Of a stretch of DNA of 64,000 bases, positions 52,450 to 61,252 are shown in pieces. Numbering within the stretch: position 1 is the stretch's first letter; every line of letters starts with the position of its first letter. The notes under the pieces were generated by a model that was not told the DNA's origin, ran no database searches, and saw only the letters and a list, made by a program, of their open reading frames with translations. Source of the stretch: Sandaracinus sp. (lineage in GTDB: Bacteria > Myxococcota_A > Polyangia > Polyangiales > Houyiibacteriaceae); contig JACKEH010000020.1 of NCBI GenBank assembly GCA_020633125.1, forward strand, positions 1 through 64,000, written 5' to 3'. The translations under genes were made by a program, and so were the position numbers.

Positions 52450-54201
52450 ATGACTCTCGGAAAGACGACCGCGCGTGCCGCGCTGGACCAGGAGCTCGAA
52501 CCGCTGATCGCGGAGGTCACGGGGCTCCGACGTGGGCAGGTGAAACGGCGGTTGTCGGAGGTTCACGGGCGGCAGCAGGTTCGCAACGTGTTCGTGGACG
52601 AGTGGCCGCGTGACCCCGGGCAGCTCGCCGAGCTTCGGTTGTCGGTGGTGCGGAAGGCGGAGCTCTACGAAGAGCTTGCCGTGGCCACCGAGCTGCGTGA
52701 GAGCGAGGTCCGATCGCGCCTCGAAGGCGTTCATGGGCGGACGCTCGTGCGCAACGTTCTCGGGGTCGAGCTCTTCGGTTGGGACGAGCTGCCCGAAGAG
52801 ACCGGCGCGGAGCCCTACGAAGACGACGAGGAAGAAGGCGGCGCGGGCGGAGCGTCGAACGATCGCTACTTCCACGACGCCGGCTCTGCGGCGCGACAGA
52901 GTTGGACGGACGGCGAGGCGGCGGTCGTGCAGACCGCACCGCAGGCGCCCGTGGTCGTCGCGCCGTCGGGCAGACCGGTCGCGGAAGGCACGACGCTTCG
53001 GGCTCGGTACCGTCTGGGGCGCTTGCTCGGGGAGGGGGGCTTCGGCGTCGTCTTCGAAGCGCGCGACGAGCTCATGGCGCACGACGTGGTGGTGAAGCTG
53101 CCGCGCGCCGAGGAGCACGAAGCGTTGTTGCGCACCGAGGCCGAGCTGACGTGGACGGTGCACCACCCCGGCGTGTGTCGAACCTGGCTCGACACCGATC
53201 CAGCGTGTGGGCTCTTCCTCGTGTCCGAGCACGCCGGGCGGTCGGTGGCGGATTGGATCGACGCGTCGGGCCCCCTGCCGCCGGAGTTCGCGATGCACGT
53301 CGTCACGCAGATCGCGAGCGCGCTCGACTACGCGCACGAACGCAGCGTCGTGCACCTCGACGTGAGTTGCACGAACGTGCTCATCGACGAGGAGGGGTTC
53401 GCGAAGCTCATCGACTTCGGCGCCGGGCGCGCGGGGCGTCGTGTGTTGGAGGGGGAGAACGCGGGCACGGTCGTCGCGACGGCCCATTTTCAGCAGCCGG
53501 TGTTTGCGGCGCCAGAACAGCTCGCGGGCCAGGGGCGGCCGCGCTCCGATCAATACGCGTTGGCCCTCGTGTTGGTGTCGATGCTGCGCGGTCGCGTGAT
53601 GACGAAGCGCTACGAGCTCGTCCACGACGACGCACGCTTCGAGATGCCGGGGCTTCATCCCCTGCAGCGCTCCGTCGTCGAACGCGCGCTCGACTTCTCA
53701 CCGCGGGACCGCTTCCCGACGTGCGGAGCGTTCGCGGAGGCGTTGGTCGCGTTTCACGAGGCGCCCGACGACCTGCTCGCGCGTCGCACGCGTGATCTCT
53801 ACGAGCGCCTCGAGAAGGTGCTGGAGGGCACGGACCGAACGACGATGGCGGTGGGGCAAGCGATGCGCGCCGCGGGAGCGTTCGAGTCGTACCTGCGCGC
53901 GGTGGCGGTGTGGCTCGCGGGAAGCGAGCAGGCGCTGCGTGCGCGGCTCGACCGCCCCATCGAGCGTGCGACCTGCGGTCAGCTCGCGCAGGCGATCGTG
54001 AGCCTGAGCGGCGAGCCGAACGCGCGACGCCCGGAGGTGGCTTGGCTCGTCGACGACCTGCGCTCGCGCCGTGGGGTGGGGTGGCAAGCGGTCGTGGGAC
54101 GGAACGACGTCGCCCACGGTCGCGCGACGACGTTGCCCGCCATGGTCGCGGTCGAGCTTGCCTCGAAGCTCAGCGCTCTCGTCGCGCCGCGGTCCGCTTG
54201 A
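52450..54201 (+). CDS. Ser/Thr protein kinase with duplicated N-terminal motif and HEPN-like tail
   Basis: 583 residues. Residues 16-50 and 71-106 are a repeat pair: L-R-x-x-x-V-x-x-R-L-x-x-V-H-G-R-x-x-V-R-N-V in each. After an acidic linker, the kinase domain begins at about 187: GEGGFGVVFEA (194-204), K216 in VVKL, catalytic HLDVSCTN (302-309, HRDLKPEN in most) and DFG 322-324. C-terminal to the kinase is a helical region with GRNDVAHGRA, an R-N-x-x-A-H motif like HEPN. Its last 32 nt overlap the caspase gene tail-to-tail. An intact lysine and both Asp residues suggest activity. It probably works with the caspase in signalling or defence, which is inferred. Confidence 0.85.
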   Translation: MTLGKTTARAALDQELEPLIAEVTGLRRGQVKRRLSEVHGRQQVRNVFVDEWPRDPGQLAELRLSVVRKAELYEELAVATELRESEVRSRLEGVHGRTLVRNVLGVELFGWDELPEETGAEPYEDDEEEGGAGGASNDRYFHDAGSAARQSWTDGEAAVVQTAPQAPVVVAPSGRPVAEGTTLRARYRLGRLLGEGGFGVVFEARDELMAHDVVVKLPRAEEHEALLRTEAELTWTVHHPGVCRTWLDTDPACGLFLVSEHAGRSVADWIDASGPLPPEFAMHVVTQIASALDYAHERSVVHLDVSCTNVLIDEEGFAKLIDFGAGRAGRRVLEGENAGTVVATAHFQQPVFAAPEQLAGQGRPRSDQYALALVLVSMLRGRVMTKRYELVHDDARFEMPGLHPLQRSVVERALDFSPRDRFPTCGAFAEALVAFHEAPDDLLARRTRDLYERLEKVLEGTDRTTMAVGQAMRAAGAFESYLRAVAVWLAGSEQALRARLDRPIERATCGQLAQAIVSLSGEPNARRPEVAWLVDDLRSRRGVGWQAVVGRNDVAHGRATTLPAMVAVELASKLSALVAPRSA

Positions 54202-55279
54202 GCCGCGCGGTCTCGACTCGCGACGGGTCGACGCGGTCGCTCGAGGCGCGTGCCGGCCTGGCCTTCTCGTCGCGTGACGACAGGCGCATCTTGGGGAGCC
54301 ACTCGTGCGCGAGCGGCTCGGCTCGGTCGTACTCGACGCGGTGGAAACCGTCCTCGACCGCGACGACGACGCCTCTCGAACGCACACCACCGAGCGGTGT
54401 CGCCCAAACCTTCGTGCCGACCTCGAGCTCGGGCGCCGGCGGAATCGAGCGTAGGCAGCCTTTCGGAACGTCGCGGTACGTCGTGGTGGTCACGTCGCAG
54501 AGGCGCACTCGGTAGGAGCTGCCGCTATTGCCGATCACGCGTCCTGGCGCCCCGTCGACCGAGCACCATGCGAGGTCGGACGTTCGGGCGTCGTCGACCT
54601 CTCGCAACACCAGCGAGGGCGCGATGCCGTGCCACGACGCATGCGAGCGTTGGTCGTCGCGTGCATGGAGTGCCAAGCGCTGCTCTCGCGCGAGGTCTGC
54701 CAGGGAGACCTTGCCGTCGCCGTCGTGGTCGACGAACCCACGGCCCGCGAAGGCATCGACGAGGGTGCGCGTGAAGGTCCACTGCCCAGTGGAGCCCGAG
54801 CCATCGATCGACGCCAACACCGCGCTCGGGGTGCCGCGGGCGTGAAGGCTCTCCCCGACCTCGGAGAGCAGCCCCGAGAAGCAGCAATCGGCCGTGAGAA
54901 GGACGGATCCCTTGCACTCCTCGAGCAGCGTGGCGAGCTCGGCGAATCGCAGTGACCCGTCGTGGGTGTCCAAACCGGGGCCCTCCGAGCCGAAGCTCCC
55001 GTGGCCGGCGAAGTAGAAGAGCAGGGTGTCGCCCTTTCGGACCTTGCCGACGATTTCGCGAAGGGACGCGCGTACGGAATCGGTCGTCGCGTCCTGGTCG
55101 AGGAGCGTTCGTCGCTGACGCTCGGGGATGCCCCATCGAGCGAGGGTGGCGTCCAGCTCCTGGTCTTGCCGTTGCTCTTTGTCGAAGCTCTTCCCGAGCT
55201 CCAGGTAGTCGAGGACGCCTACGAGGAGGCTCCAGGTCTTCCGTGGGTCGAGTCTCGGGGCAGTTCGCGTTCGGGCCAT
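54170..55279 (-). CDS. Caspase-like (peptidase C14) protein with EF-hand
   Basis: 369 residues. The caspase fold is shown by WSLLVGVLDYLEL, the catalytic His93 in FYFAGHGSFG, and Cys133 in LLTADCCFSG. An EF-hand-like DHDGDGKVSLADL follows at about 183-195, suggesting Ca2+ control. The C-terminal 150 residues contain an SH3-like beta segment (GTKVWATPLGG) and a basic tail. Bacterial caspase homologues act in regulated proteolysis and abortive defence. The gene overlaps the kinase gene 3' end by 32 nt. Confidence 0.87.
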   Translation of the reverse strand: MARTRTAPRLDPRKTWSLLVGVLDYLELGKSFDKEQRQDQELDATLARWGIPERQRRTLLDQDATTDSVRASLREIVGKVRKGDTLLFYFAGHGSFGSEGPGLDTHDGSLRFAELATLLEECKGSVLLTADCCFSGLLSEVGESLHARGTPSAVLASIDGSGSTGQWTFTRTLVDAFAGRGFVDHDGDGKVSLADLAREQRLALHARDDQRSHASWHGIAPSLVLREVDDARTSDLAWCSVDGAPGRVIGNSGSSYRVRLCDVTTTTYRDVPKGCLRSIPPAPELEVGTKVWATPLGGVRSRGVVVAVEDGFHRVEYDRAEPLAHEWLPKMRLSSRDEKARPARASSDRVDPSRVETARLKRTAARRER

Positions 55280-55398
55280 GTGTGGGAGACGTTCGACGGC
55301 ACGTTACTCTGACGGAGCAACGGAGGACCAGGCGTTCGATTCTGCGAACGAGCCGAAGAAGCCACACTCCAACCGAGACCGGGCTTCGCTTCCTCCGC

Positions 55399-56637
55399 TC
55401 AATCGTCGATCGGCACGATGGACGACTTGTGTCGCAACTCCGCGATGGCCGTGTGCACGCGGGTGCGAACGATGGGGGCGAGGCTCTTGCGTTCGACGGC
55501 TCGAAGGTGGCGCGCGAGCGCCCGTGGTCCGGTCGCCTGAAGGGCACGCGTTGCGAGCTCGAACGACCGGCGAAGCTCCGGGGCATCGAGGTGTTCTTGA
55601 TCGGCCAGAGCTCGAAGCTCGGCGATCCGCGTCGCGAGCCAGATCGGGGCCGCGCGTGAGCCATCGATCGCGGCGTCGTGAACCGCGCAATGGAGCCGCG
55701 TGAGCAGGACGCCTGCGAGGGCTACGGGGTCGGCCGGGCCGCGACCGTAGCGCGCCGCGAGCTCGGCTTCGCGCCGATGCTCCCGTCCGTCCGCGTCGCG
55801 CGCACGGAGCTCGACCAAACCGAGCCGTTCCGGATTCCGGGACTCCCACGCGACTTGAAGAGCGAGCGAGAGCGGGCGCCCACGCACCAACCGCGGAAGC
55901 CGGATGACGCGTGCGCCCTGCTCGCGGGAGGCGGGGCCGCGGTACCAGAGCTTGTCGAGCCGAACGCTCGTCGCGGGATGCAGGACGAGGTCGACCTCGT
56001 TCGCCACCGTGTCTTCGACGAGTGCGAGCTCGTGGCCGAGTCCGGCCGCGAGGTCGTCCGCACCGAGGTCCTCCGCGAAGTGGGCGTCGCCGCCACCGGC
56101 GCGGGCCAGGCAGGAGAGAAGCAAGTCGTGACTTCCCGCTCCGATGCCGAGCGTCGTGAGCGTGGTCGCGCCGCGTCGCAGCACCTGCGCCGTCAACGGC
56201 GCAACCTCGGTGGCTCCGTAGGAGGGGAATCCGTCCGTCAGAAGCACGAGGTGCCCGTTGGGCGCGGCGAGACCGAGACCGAGACCGAGGGCGGCATCGA
56301 ACGAGGTGCCATGACCGACGTCGAGCGCTCGAAGCGCGTGAAGCGCACGCATTCGAACGGAGCCGTCGAGCGACGTCGGTGGCAGGACGAGCGTGGCGTG
56401 GGCGTCGAACGCGACGAGGGTCACCTCGGTGCCATCCGGCAGGAGTGCGAGCAACCCGGCTGCCAGACGTCGTGCGTACACGAAGCTGCGACCGGCCATG
56501 CTGCTCGAACGATCGAGCACCAAGACGACACGTCGGTGAAGCGGAGGACCGTCCGCGCGAATCCGAACCTCGAATCGCGCGTGGCTCGCCGTGTCGGGAA
56601 GGGTCGGGCGTTCGGGGGCGACGTCGAGCTCGAGCAT
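55399..56637 (-). CDS. von Willebrand factor type A domain protein
   Basis: 412 residues from ATG 56637. The VWA domain (residues about 36-210) has the metal-ion adhesion site DRSSS at 42-46, GTSFDAALGLGL and LTDGFPSYG. A VIT-like beta segment and a helical C-terminus (RRSFELATRALQATG) follow. There is no signal peptide or membrane helix, so it is probably cytosolic. It sits 50 bp after the zinc-ribbon gene and 120 bp before the caspase start, on the same strand as both; a shared transcript is likely. Confidence 0.85.
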   Translation of the reverse strand: MLELDVAPERPTLPDTASHARFEVRIRADGPPLHRRVVLVLDRSSSMAGRSFVYARRLAAGLLALLPDGTEVTLVAFDAHATLVLPPTSLDGSVRMRALHALRALDVGHGTSFDAALGLGLGLAAPNGHLVLLTDGFPSYGATEVAPLTAQVLRRGATTLTTLGIGAGSHDLLLSCLARAGGGDAHFAEDLGADDLAAGLGHELALVEDTVANEVDLVLHPATSVRLDKLWYRGPASREQGARVIRLPRLVRGRPLSLALQVAWESRNPERLGLVELRARDADGREHRREAELAARYGRGPADPVALAGVLLTRLHCAVHDAAIDGSRAAPIWLATRIAELRALADQEHLDAPELRRSFELATRALQATGPRALARHLRAVERKSLAPIVRTRVHTAIAELRHKSSIVPIDD

Positions 56638-56687
56638 GTCCGAAGGACGCGCGAGTCGGTCCGTGTCTGACGCGGTGATCGCGTGTC

Positions 56688-56936
56688 CTACCGATCGCGC
56701 TCGCGTCCGAGCCAACGCTGGGCTTCCGGATGGCCTCGGTCTGCGGCGACTCGCGCCTCTTCGATCGTCGGGTAGGCGCTTCCTGCCAGCGTGTCTCGGC
56801 AGCGAGGGCACTCGAGTGTGAAGAGTGCGACGCCCGCGCATGCGGTCAGCCGCGAACCGGGGCCGCTCCAGCCGCACTCGCAGACGAAGACACGCTCTCG
56901 CCAAGCCTCGAAGTAGTCGATCGCGATGCGGGGCAT
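56688..56936 (-). CDS. Small zinc-ribbon protein
   Basis: 82 residues from ATG 56936. VCECGWSGPG and LECPRCRDTL provide four Cys in two C-x-C/C-x-x-C knuckles, a zinc ribbon. The C-terminal half is helical (IEEARVAADRGHPEAQRWLGRE). Upstream of the VWA gene on the same strand. Function unknown. Confidence 0.7.
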   Translation of the reverse strand: MPRIAIDYFEAWRERVFVCECGWSGPGSRLTACAGVALFTLECPRCRDTLAGSAYPTIEEARVAADRGHPEAQRWLGRERDR

Positions 56937-56979
56937 TCCAGGAGTTCGGACGTCCGCACGGCCTCGCGTCTGACGCGGC

Positions 56980-57441
56980 TCAAGCGTCGGCGAACGTGTG
57001 GGTACCCGTGCGGAAGGTCGTGCCGTAGCGCTTTCCGTTCACGTCGGTGTAGGTCACCCGAAGCTCGAGGCGTCCGTAGACGCGCTCCGGATAGCCCCTG
57101 CACAGCGCGCCTCGTCGTTCCACCGCGATTTCTCGCCTCGGATGGGGCTCGAGCGCGTGCCCCGTTGCTTACTGAATCGCGGCGAGATCCTCGGGCGCGA
57201 CGTCGATGTTGAGCGCCACGGCCTGGCCCATGTTCACCAGATAGAGCGAGTGTCCGAGCTCGGGCGACCGGTTGTCGGTGAGCTTTTCGAGAACGACGAG
57301 GACCGGCCGGACCGCGTTCCTTCCCTGGCGCCAGGTTTCGAAGGCGACGGCGGTGGAAGTCACCAGGCCGGCCACCGCGATGAAGAGCGTGACCCATTCG
57401 AGCATGGGCGCGTCGTACTGCGATTCGGTCCCCGAGCGCAT
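56980..57441 (-). pseudogene. Membrane-anchored protein gene split by in-frame TAA
   Basis: The first part starts at ATG 57441 (AAGGAAAGG upstream), has one membrane helix (VTLFIAVAGLVTSTAVAF) and ends DLAAIQ at a TAA (57169-57171). The same frame then runs on for 62 codons: TGHALEPHPRREIAV, GYPERVYGRLELRVTYTDVNG, KRYGTTFRTG, ending HTFADA at 56980. I checked the frame codon by codon. The continuation is clearly protein-like, so the 153-residue gene appears broken by one nonsense change. The short 90-residue product could still be made. Family unknown. Confidence 0.7.
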
Positions 57442-57586
57442 GTCGAAGTGCCTTTCCTTCGACGTGTGAACCGATCCCCGGCGAAGGAGGTGCCGAGCGT
57501 CGCTTCCGCAGCTCGGTTCGTAGCGACATCGACCGAGCTCACGCGTGACCTGCCGAGATCGCGCGGTCGAGACGGCGCTCGCACGT

Positions 57587-60500
57587 TCAGCTGCGGACCT
57601 CGACGACGCTTCGCCCAGGCGCCACACGCCGCACCACGACGCTCGCCGAAAAGCGCTCGGCGAGGCCCTCGACGTGCGAGATGATCGCGACCTGCACGCC
57701 ATCTGCGTGAATCGCTTCGAGCGCCGCGAGCGCGGTCTCGAGCGTTTCGGGGTCGAGGCTGCCGAAGCCTTCGTCGACGAAGAGGGAGCCCAGATCGAGC
57801 TCGTCGCCTGCGAGGCTCGCGAGACCGAGGGCGAGCGCGAGGCTGACGAGGAAGGTCTCGCCCCCGCTCAAGCCGTGGACGGGGCGCGCTTCGTCGGCGA
57901 GGTCACGGTCGACGAGCTCCAGGTCGAGATCGGCGACTCGCTGCAGGCGAAAGCGCGGTGCGAGGCGACCGAGCTGAAGGTTCGCGGCCTCGACGAGGAT
58001 CTCGAGCGCCATGCCTTGGGCGAAGCGCGAGAGGTGGTTGCTCGCGCCTTGGCCGCTTCCGATGACCATGACGAGGCGCTCGAAGAGATCGACGCGCGCA
58101 GCGGCTTGTTCGCGTTGCGCGAGGAGCGCGGCCTGGCGCTCGCGGAGCTCGTCGTCTCGGCGACGCTGGCTCCGTCGTGAGGCGAGCTCTTCGTTCGCCT
58201 TCGCCACGGCGTCGTCGCAGTAGGGGCGGCGTCGAGCGACGCTCTTCAACTCGTCGAGGCTCCCGACCTCGGCGGCGCGTGTGATCTCGCTCAGCGCCTC
58301 GCGCGCGCGGCCGAGCACGGCGCGCGCCTCGGTCGAGGTGCGCTCGAACTCGGCGAGCTTCTCTCGCTCCGCCTGCACACGCGCCTGGGGCCACTCCGCG
58401 ACGGTCTCGTCGACCCGTTCGCGAGGGAGTCCGACCTGCGTGACGATTTCGTTCACGCGCCCCTCTGCGGCCTCGAGCTCGCGCGCGCGCTCTCGTGCGT
58501 CGTCGGTGCGCGAAGCGAGAGAGCGACGGGACTCGTGAACGCGCGCGGTGGTCGCGCCGTAGCTTGCCTCGGCGACGGTCTCCGCACGGCGCGCGACCTC
58601 GATCGCGTCGCGCAGCTCCTTTTCGACCTGGGCTACCGAGCGACCGTCCAATACCGCGTTTCGTTGGTGCCGAAGCGTGTCGACGGCCGTCGTCGCCTGC
58701 GCGAGGCGTGCGTACGCCTTCGCTTCGTCGTCACGGCGCTTCGCGTGCTCTTGGCGGAGTAGCTCGAGCTGCGACTCGAGGTTCTGCGCACGTGCGTCGA
58801 GTTGCCGCTGCTGTTCTTGCTTCGCGCGACGCGTCTCGACGCGTTCCGACAGTTCGCGTTCGGTCGTGCGGGTCGGCGCGCTTCCGGTCGCGCGGGTGAG
58901 CGTCTGCCGTCGGGAAGCTTCGTCGGATTCGAGGCGGTGGAGGATCGCTCGCTGGGCGTCGAGGCTTCCGCGGAGCTGCGCGGCGCGTTGTTCGAGCTCG
59001 TTCACGCGAACGTCGGCCGCGGCGCGAGCGTCGACGGCTTTCTGGTGCGACTTGGTTCGAGTGTCGTGCTCCTCTCGCGCTCGGTCGATCGCCTCACGTT
59101 CGGCGGCGATGGTCTCGAGCTGCCGCGCGACGTCCGCGAGTGCGTGCTGCGCGGCACCGTCCAGCCTGTCGGTTTCGAGTAGGGCATCGGCGGCGCGTAG
59201 GTGCTCCGCCCGTGCGCTTCGTTGTTCGAGCGTGCTCGACGCGTCGCGTTCTGCAAGCGCGGCGGCTTCCGAACGTGCCTCCAACGCGGCCTGCTCGCGC
59301 TCGGAGATTCGGAGGCATTCGGCCGCGCGCTCGAGCGCCACACGTGCCTCGTTCCACGCGTGCTCGAGATCCGAGGACTTCACACCTACGGGCGCGCCGG
59401 GGTGCTCGCACGAACCACACACCGGGCATGCCTCGCCGCTCCGGAGCGCGGTGCGAAGCGACGCCGCGAGATTGGCCCGTCGGCCACGCTCAAGCTGCTC
59501 CTCTGCGACGCGGAGCTGCTCGTCGGCGTGCTCCTGATCGGCCTTCGCGTTCTCGGTCTTCGAGCGGTGGGACTCCAACGCGAGCGCCGCTTCCGCCACG
59601 GCGCGTGCATGAATCTCGTGCCGCTCCGTGGCGGTCGACAGCTCCCGTTCCGCGTCGCGAAGTTGGCGAAGCGCGTTCTGGCGTTCGCGCAGACGCTCCT
59701 CCGACTCGCGCGTCCTGCCGCTTCGAACGCACGCTTCGATGCGACGCTGGCTCTCGTCGAGTGCGGTCCGCGTGAGCGCCACCCGCGCCTCGAGCGACCC
59801 ACGTGCTTGCGCCGCGCGCTCGATGTCCGCGGTGACGAGCTGGAGCTGGCGTTCGCCCTCCTCGACCTGCTTCGCATGCGCGACGCACTCGTCGGCGAGC
59901 GCGCACCATGCGACCAGCTCGCCCCGCAGCGACGGCCAACTCGCGGCGAGCTCGAGTCCTGCGACGTCCGCTTCCAACGCGGCCGTGAGGGCTTCGCGCT
60001 CGGCACGGGTCGTTCGATGTTCGTCGGCCCGCTGCCCGAGCTCGCGGTCTTTGTCGCCTCGCGCCTTCTCGGCTCGCTGAGCCGCCTCGTGTGCGTGCCC
60101 ACGGTCGAGCTCCGCGTCGCGAAGCGCACGGTCCAGCTTCGTGGCGGCTTCCAGCTCGGGCTCGCGAAGACCCAGCGCGCTTTCCGCGTCTCGTCGGGTC
60201 GAGATGGCCTCGTTTCGTCGGCGGGAGGCCGTCTCGTGCTCGTCCTGTGCCCTCGTATGCTCTTCCGCGGCATGGAGCTGCCGCGCTTTCGCCTCGGCGA
60301 CGAGCTTCGTGGCGACCCGGAGGGCCTCCAAAGGCAGTGCCGCCGGGAGGCAACGCTCCGCGCGCTCCAGCGCCTCGCGCAGAGGCGCGAGCGCGACGAC
60401 TGACTCTTCGGCGCGCCTCGCGCCGTCCTCCGCCTCCCGCACTTCGGCTTCGCGCCGTTGGATCTCCTGCCACAGCCGCTCCGCCTTCGCGCTCGCCTCG

Positions 60501-61252
60501 GCCAGCGTGCGGAGCTCGACCGCGACTCGTTCCAGGTCGGCGATCTCGGTGTCGAGCGACGCGCGCTCCTCGTGGGAGAGCGCGCGGACTTCGCCGAGGC
60601 GGGCGTCGAGCTCCTCCACCGCACGACGTGCCTCGCCGCGTCGTGCGGCTGCTCGTTCCGAGAGCCTCGCGTAGATCGTGGTACGCGTGAGCTTCTCGAG
60701 CAGCTTGGTGCGCTCGTCCGCCTTGGCGTGCAGCAACCGCGCGAACTCTCCCTGCGGAAGCAGCATCGAGCGCACGAGCTCGTCGTAGCCGAGGCCGAGG
60801 CGTTGCTCGATCAGCGCCGCCGTCTCCTTCTTGCCGTCGCCGAGGAGCTTCTGGGTTTGCAGGTCCTGCAGCGTGTGGCTCGCGGCCTGCCACGCGCCGT
60901 CCGCGCGGGAGCGTGCGCGACGGGCCTGCCAGGTCGCGCGGTAGCGGCGTCCGTCGCGACCGACGAAGTCGACCTGCGCAAAGCCTTCGCCCGCGCCGCG
61001 CCGGACGGCATGTCGTGGGTCCGCGGGCGTGAGTCCGTCGTCGCCTTTCGAGCCGCTGTTCGGCAAGCGCGGGAGCTGCTTGAAGAGCGCGAGGCAGATC
61101 CCGTCGAGCAGGGTGCTCTTGCCCGCACCGGTGGGCCCGACGATCGGGAAGATGCCTGCGTCGGCGAGCGCGCCGTGTTCGAGGTCGACGACGTGGTCGC
61201 CCGCGAGGCTGGCGAGGTTGCGAACGTGAATGCGGAGGATGCGGGTCTTCAT
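57587..61252 (-). CDS. sbcC: SbcC, exonuclease ATPase subunit
   Basis: 1221 residues from ATG 61252, overlapping the sbcD stop (ATGA). Walker A GPTGAGKS is at 39-46; long coiled coils (roughly 200-1050, charged heptads) flank the zinc hook ACPVCGSCEHPG. The C-terminal ABC half has LSGGETFLVSLALALGLASL and Walker B LFVDEGFGSLD. With SbcD it forms the Rad50/Mre11-like complex that cuts hairpins and double-strand ends. Length is in the normal range (about 1050-1250). Confidence 0.95.
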   Translation of the reverse strand: MKTRILRIHVRNLASLAGDHVVDLEHGALADAGIFPIVGPTGAGKSTLLDGICLALFKQLPRLPNSGSKGDDGLTPADPRHAVRRGAGEGFAQVDFVGRDGRRYRATWQARRARSRADGAWQAASHTLQDLQTQKLLGDGKKETAALIEQRLGLGYDELVRSMLLPQGEFARLLHAKADERTKLLEKLTRTTIYARLSERAAARRGEARRAVEELDARLGEVRALSHEERASLDTEIADLERVAVELRTLAEASAKAERLWQEIQRREAEVREAEDGARRAEESVVALAPLREALERAERCLPAALPLEALRVATKLVAEAKARQLHAAEEHTRAQDEHETASRRRNEAISTRRDAESALGLREPELEAATKLDRALRDAELDRGHAHEAAQRAEKARGDKDRELGQRADEHRTTRAEREALTAALEADVAGLELAASWPSLRGELVAWCALADECVAHAKQVEEGERQLQLVTADIERAAQARGSLEARVALTRTALDESQRRIEACVRSGRTRESEERLRERQNALRQLRDAERELSTATERHEIHARAVAEAALALESHRSKTENAKADQEHADEQLRVAEEQLERGRRANLAASLRTALRSGEACPVCGSCEHPGAPVGVKSSDLEHAWNEARVALERAAECLRISEREQAALEARSEAAALAERDASSTLEQRSARAEHLRAADALLETDRLDGAAQHALADVARQLETIAAEREAIDRAREEHDTRTKSHQKAVDARAAADVRVNELEQRAAQLRGSLDAQRAILHRLESDEASRRQTLTRATGSAPTRTTERELSERVETRRAKQEQQRQLDARAQNLESQLELLRQEHAKRRDDEAKAYARLAQATTAVDTLRHQRNAVLDGRSVAQVEKELRDAIEVARRAETVAEASYGATTARVHESRRSLASRTDDARERARELEAAEGRVNEIVTQVGLPRERVDETVAEWPQARVQAEREKLAEFERTSTEARAVLGRAREALSEITRAAEVGSLDELKSVARRRPYCDDAVAKANEELASRRSQRRRDDELRERQAALLAQREQAAARVDLFERLVMVIGSGQGASNHLSRFAQGMALEILVEAANLQLGRLAPRFRLQRVADLDLELVDRDLADEARPVHGLSGGETFLVSLALALGLASLAGDELDLGSLFVDEGFGSLDPETLETALAALEAIHADGVQVAIISHVEGLAERFSASVVVRRVAPGRSVVEVRS

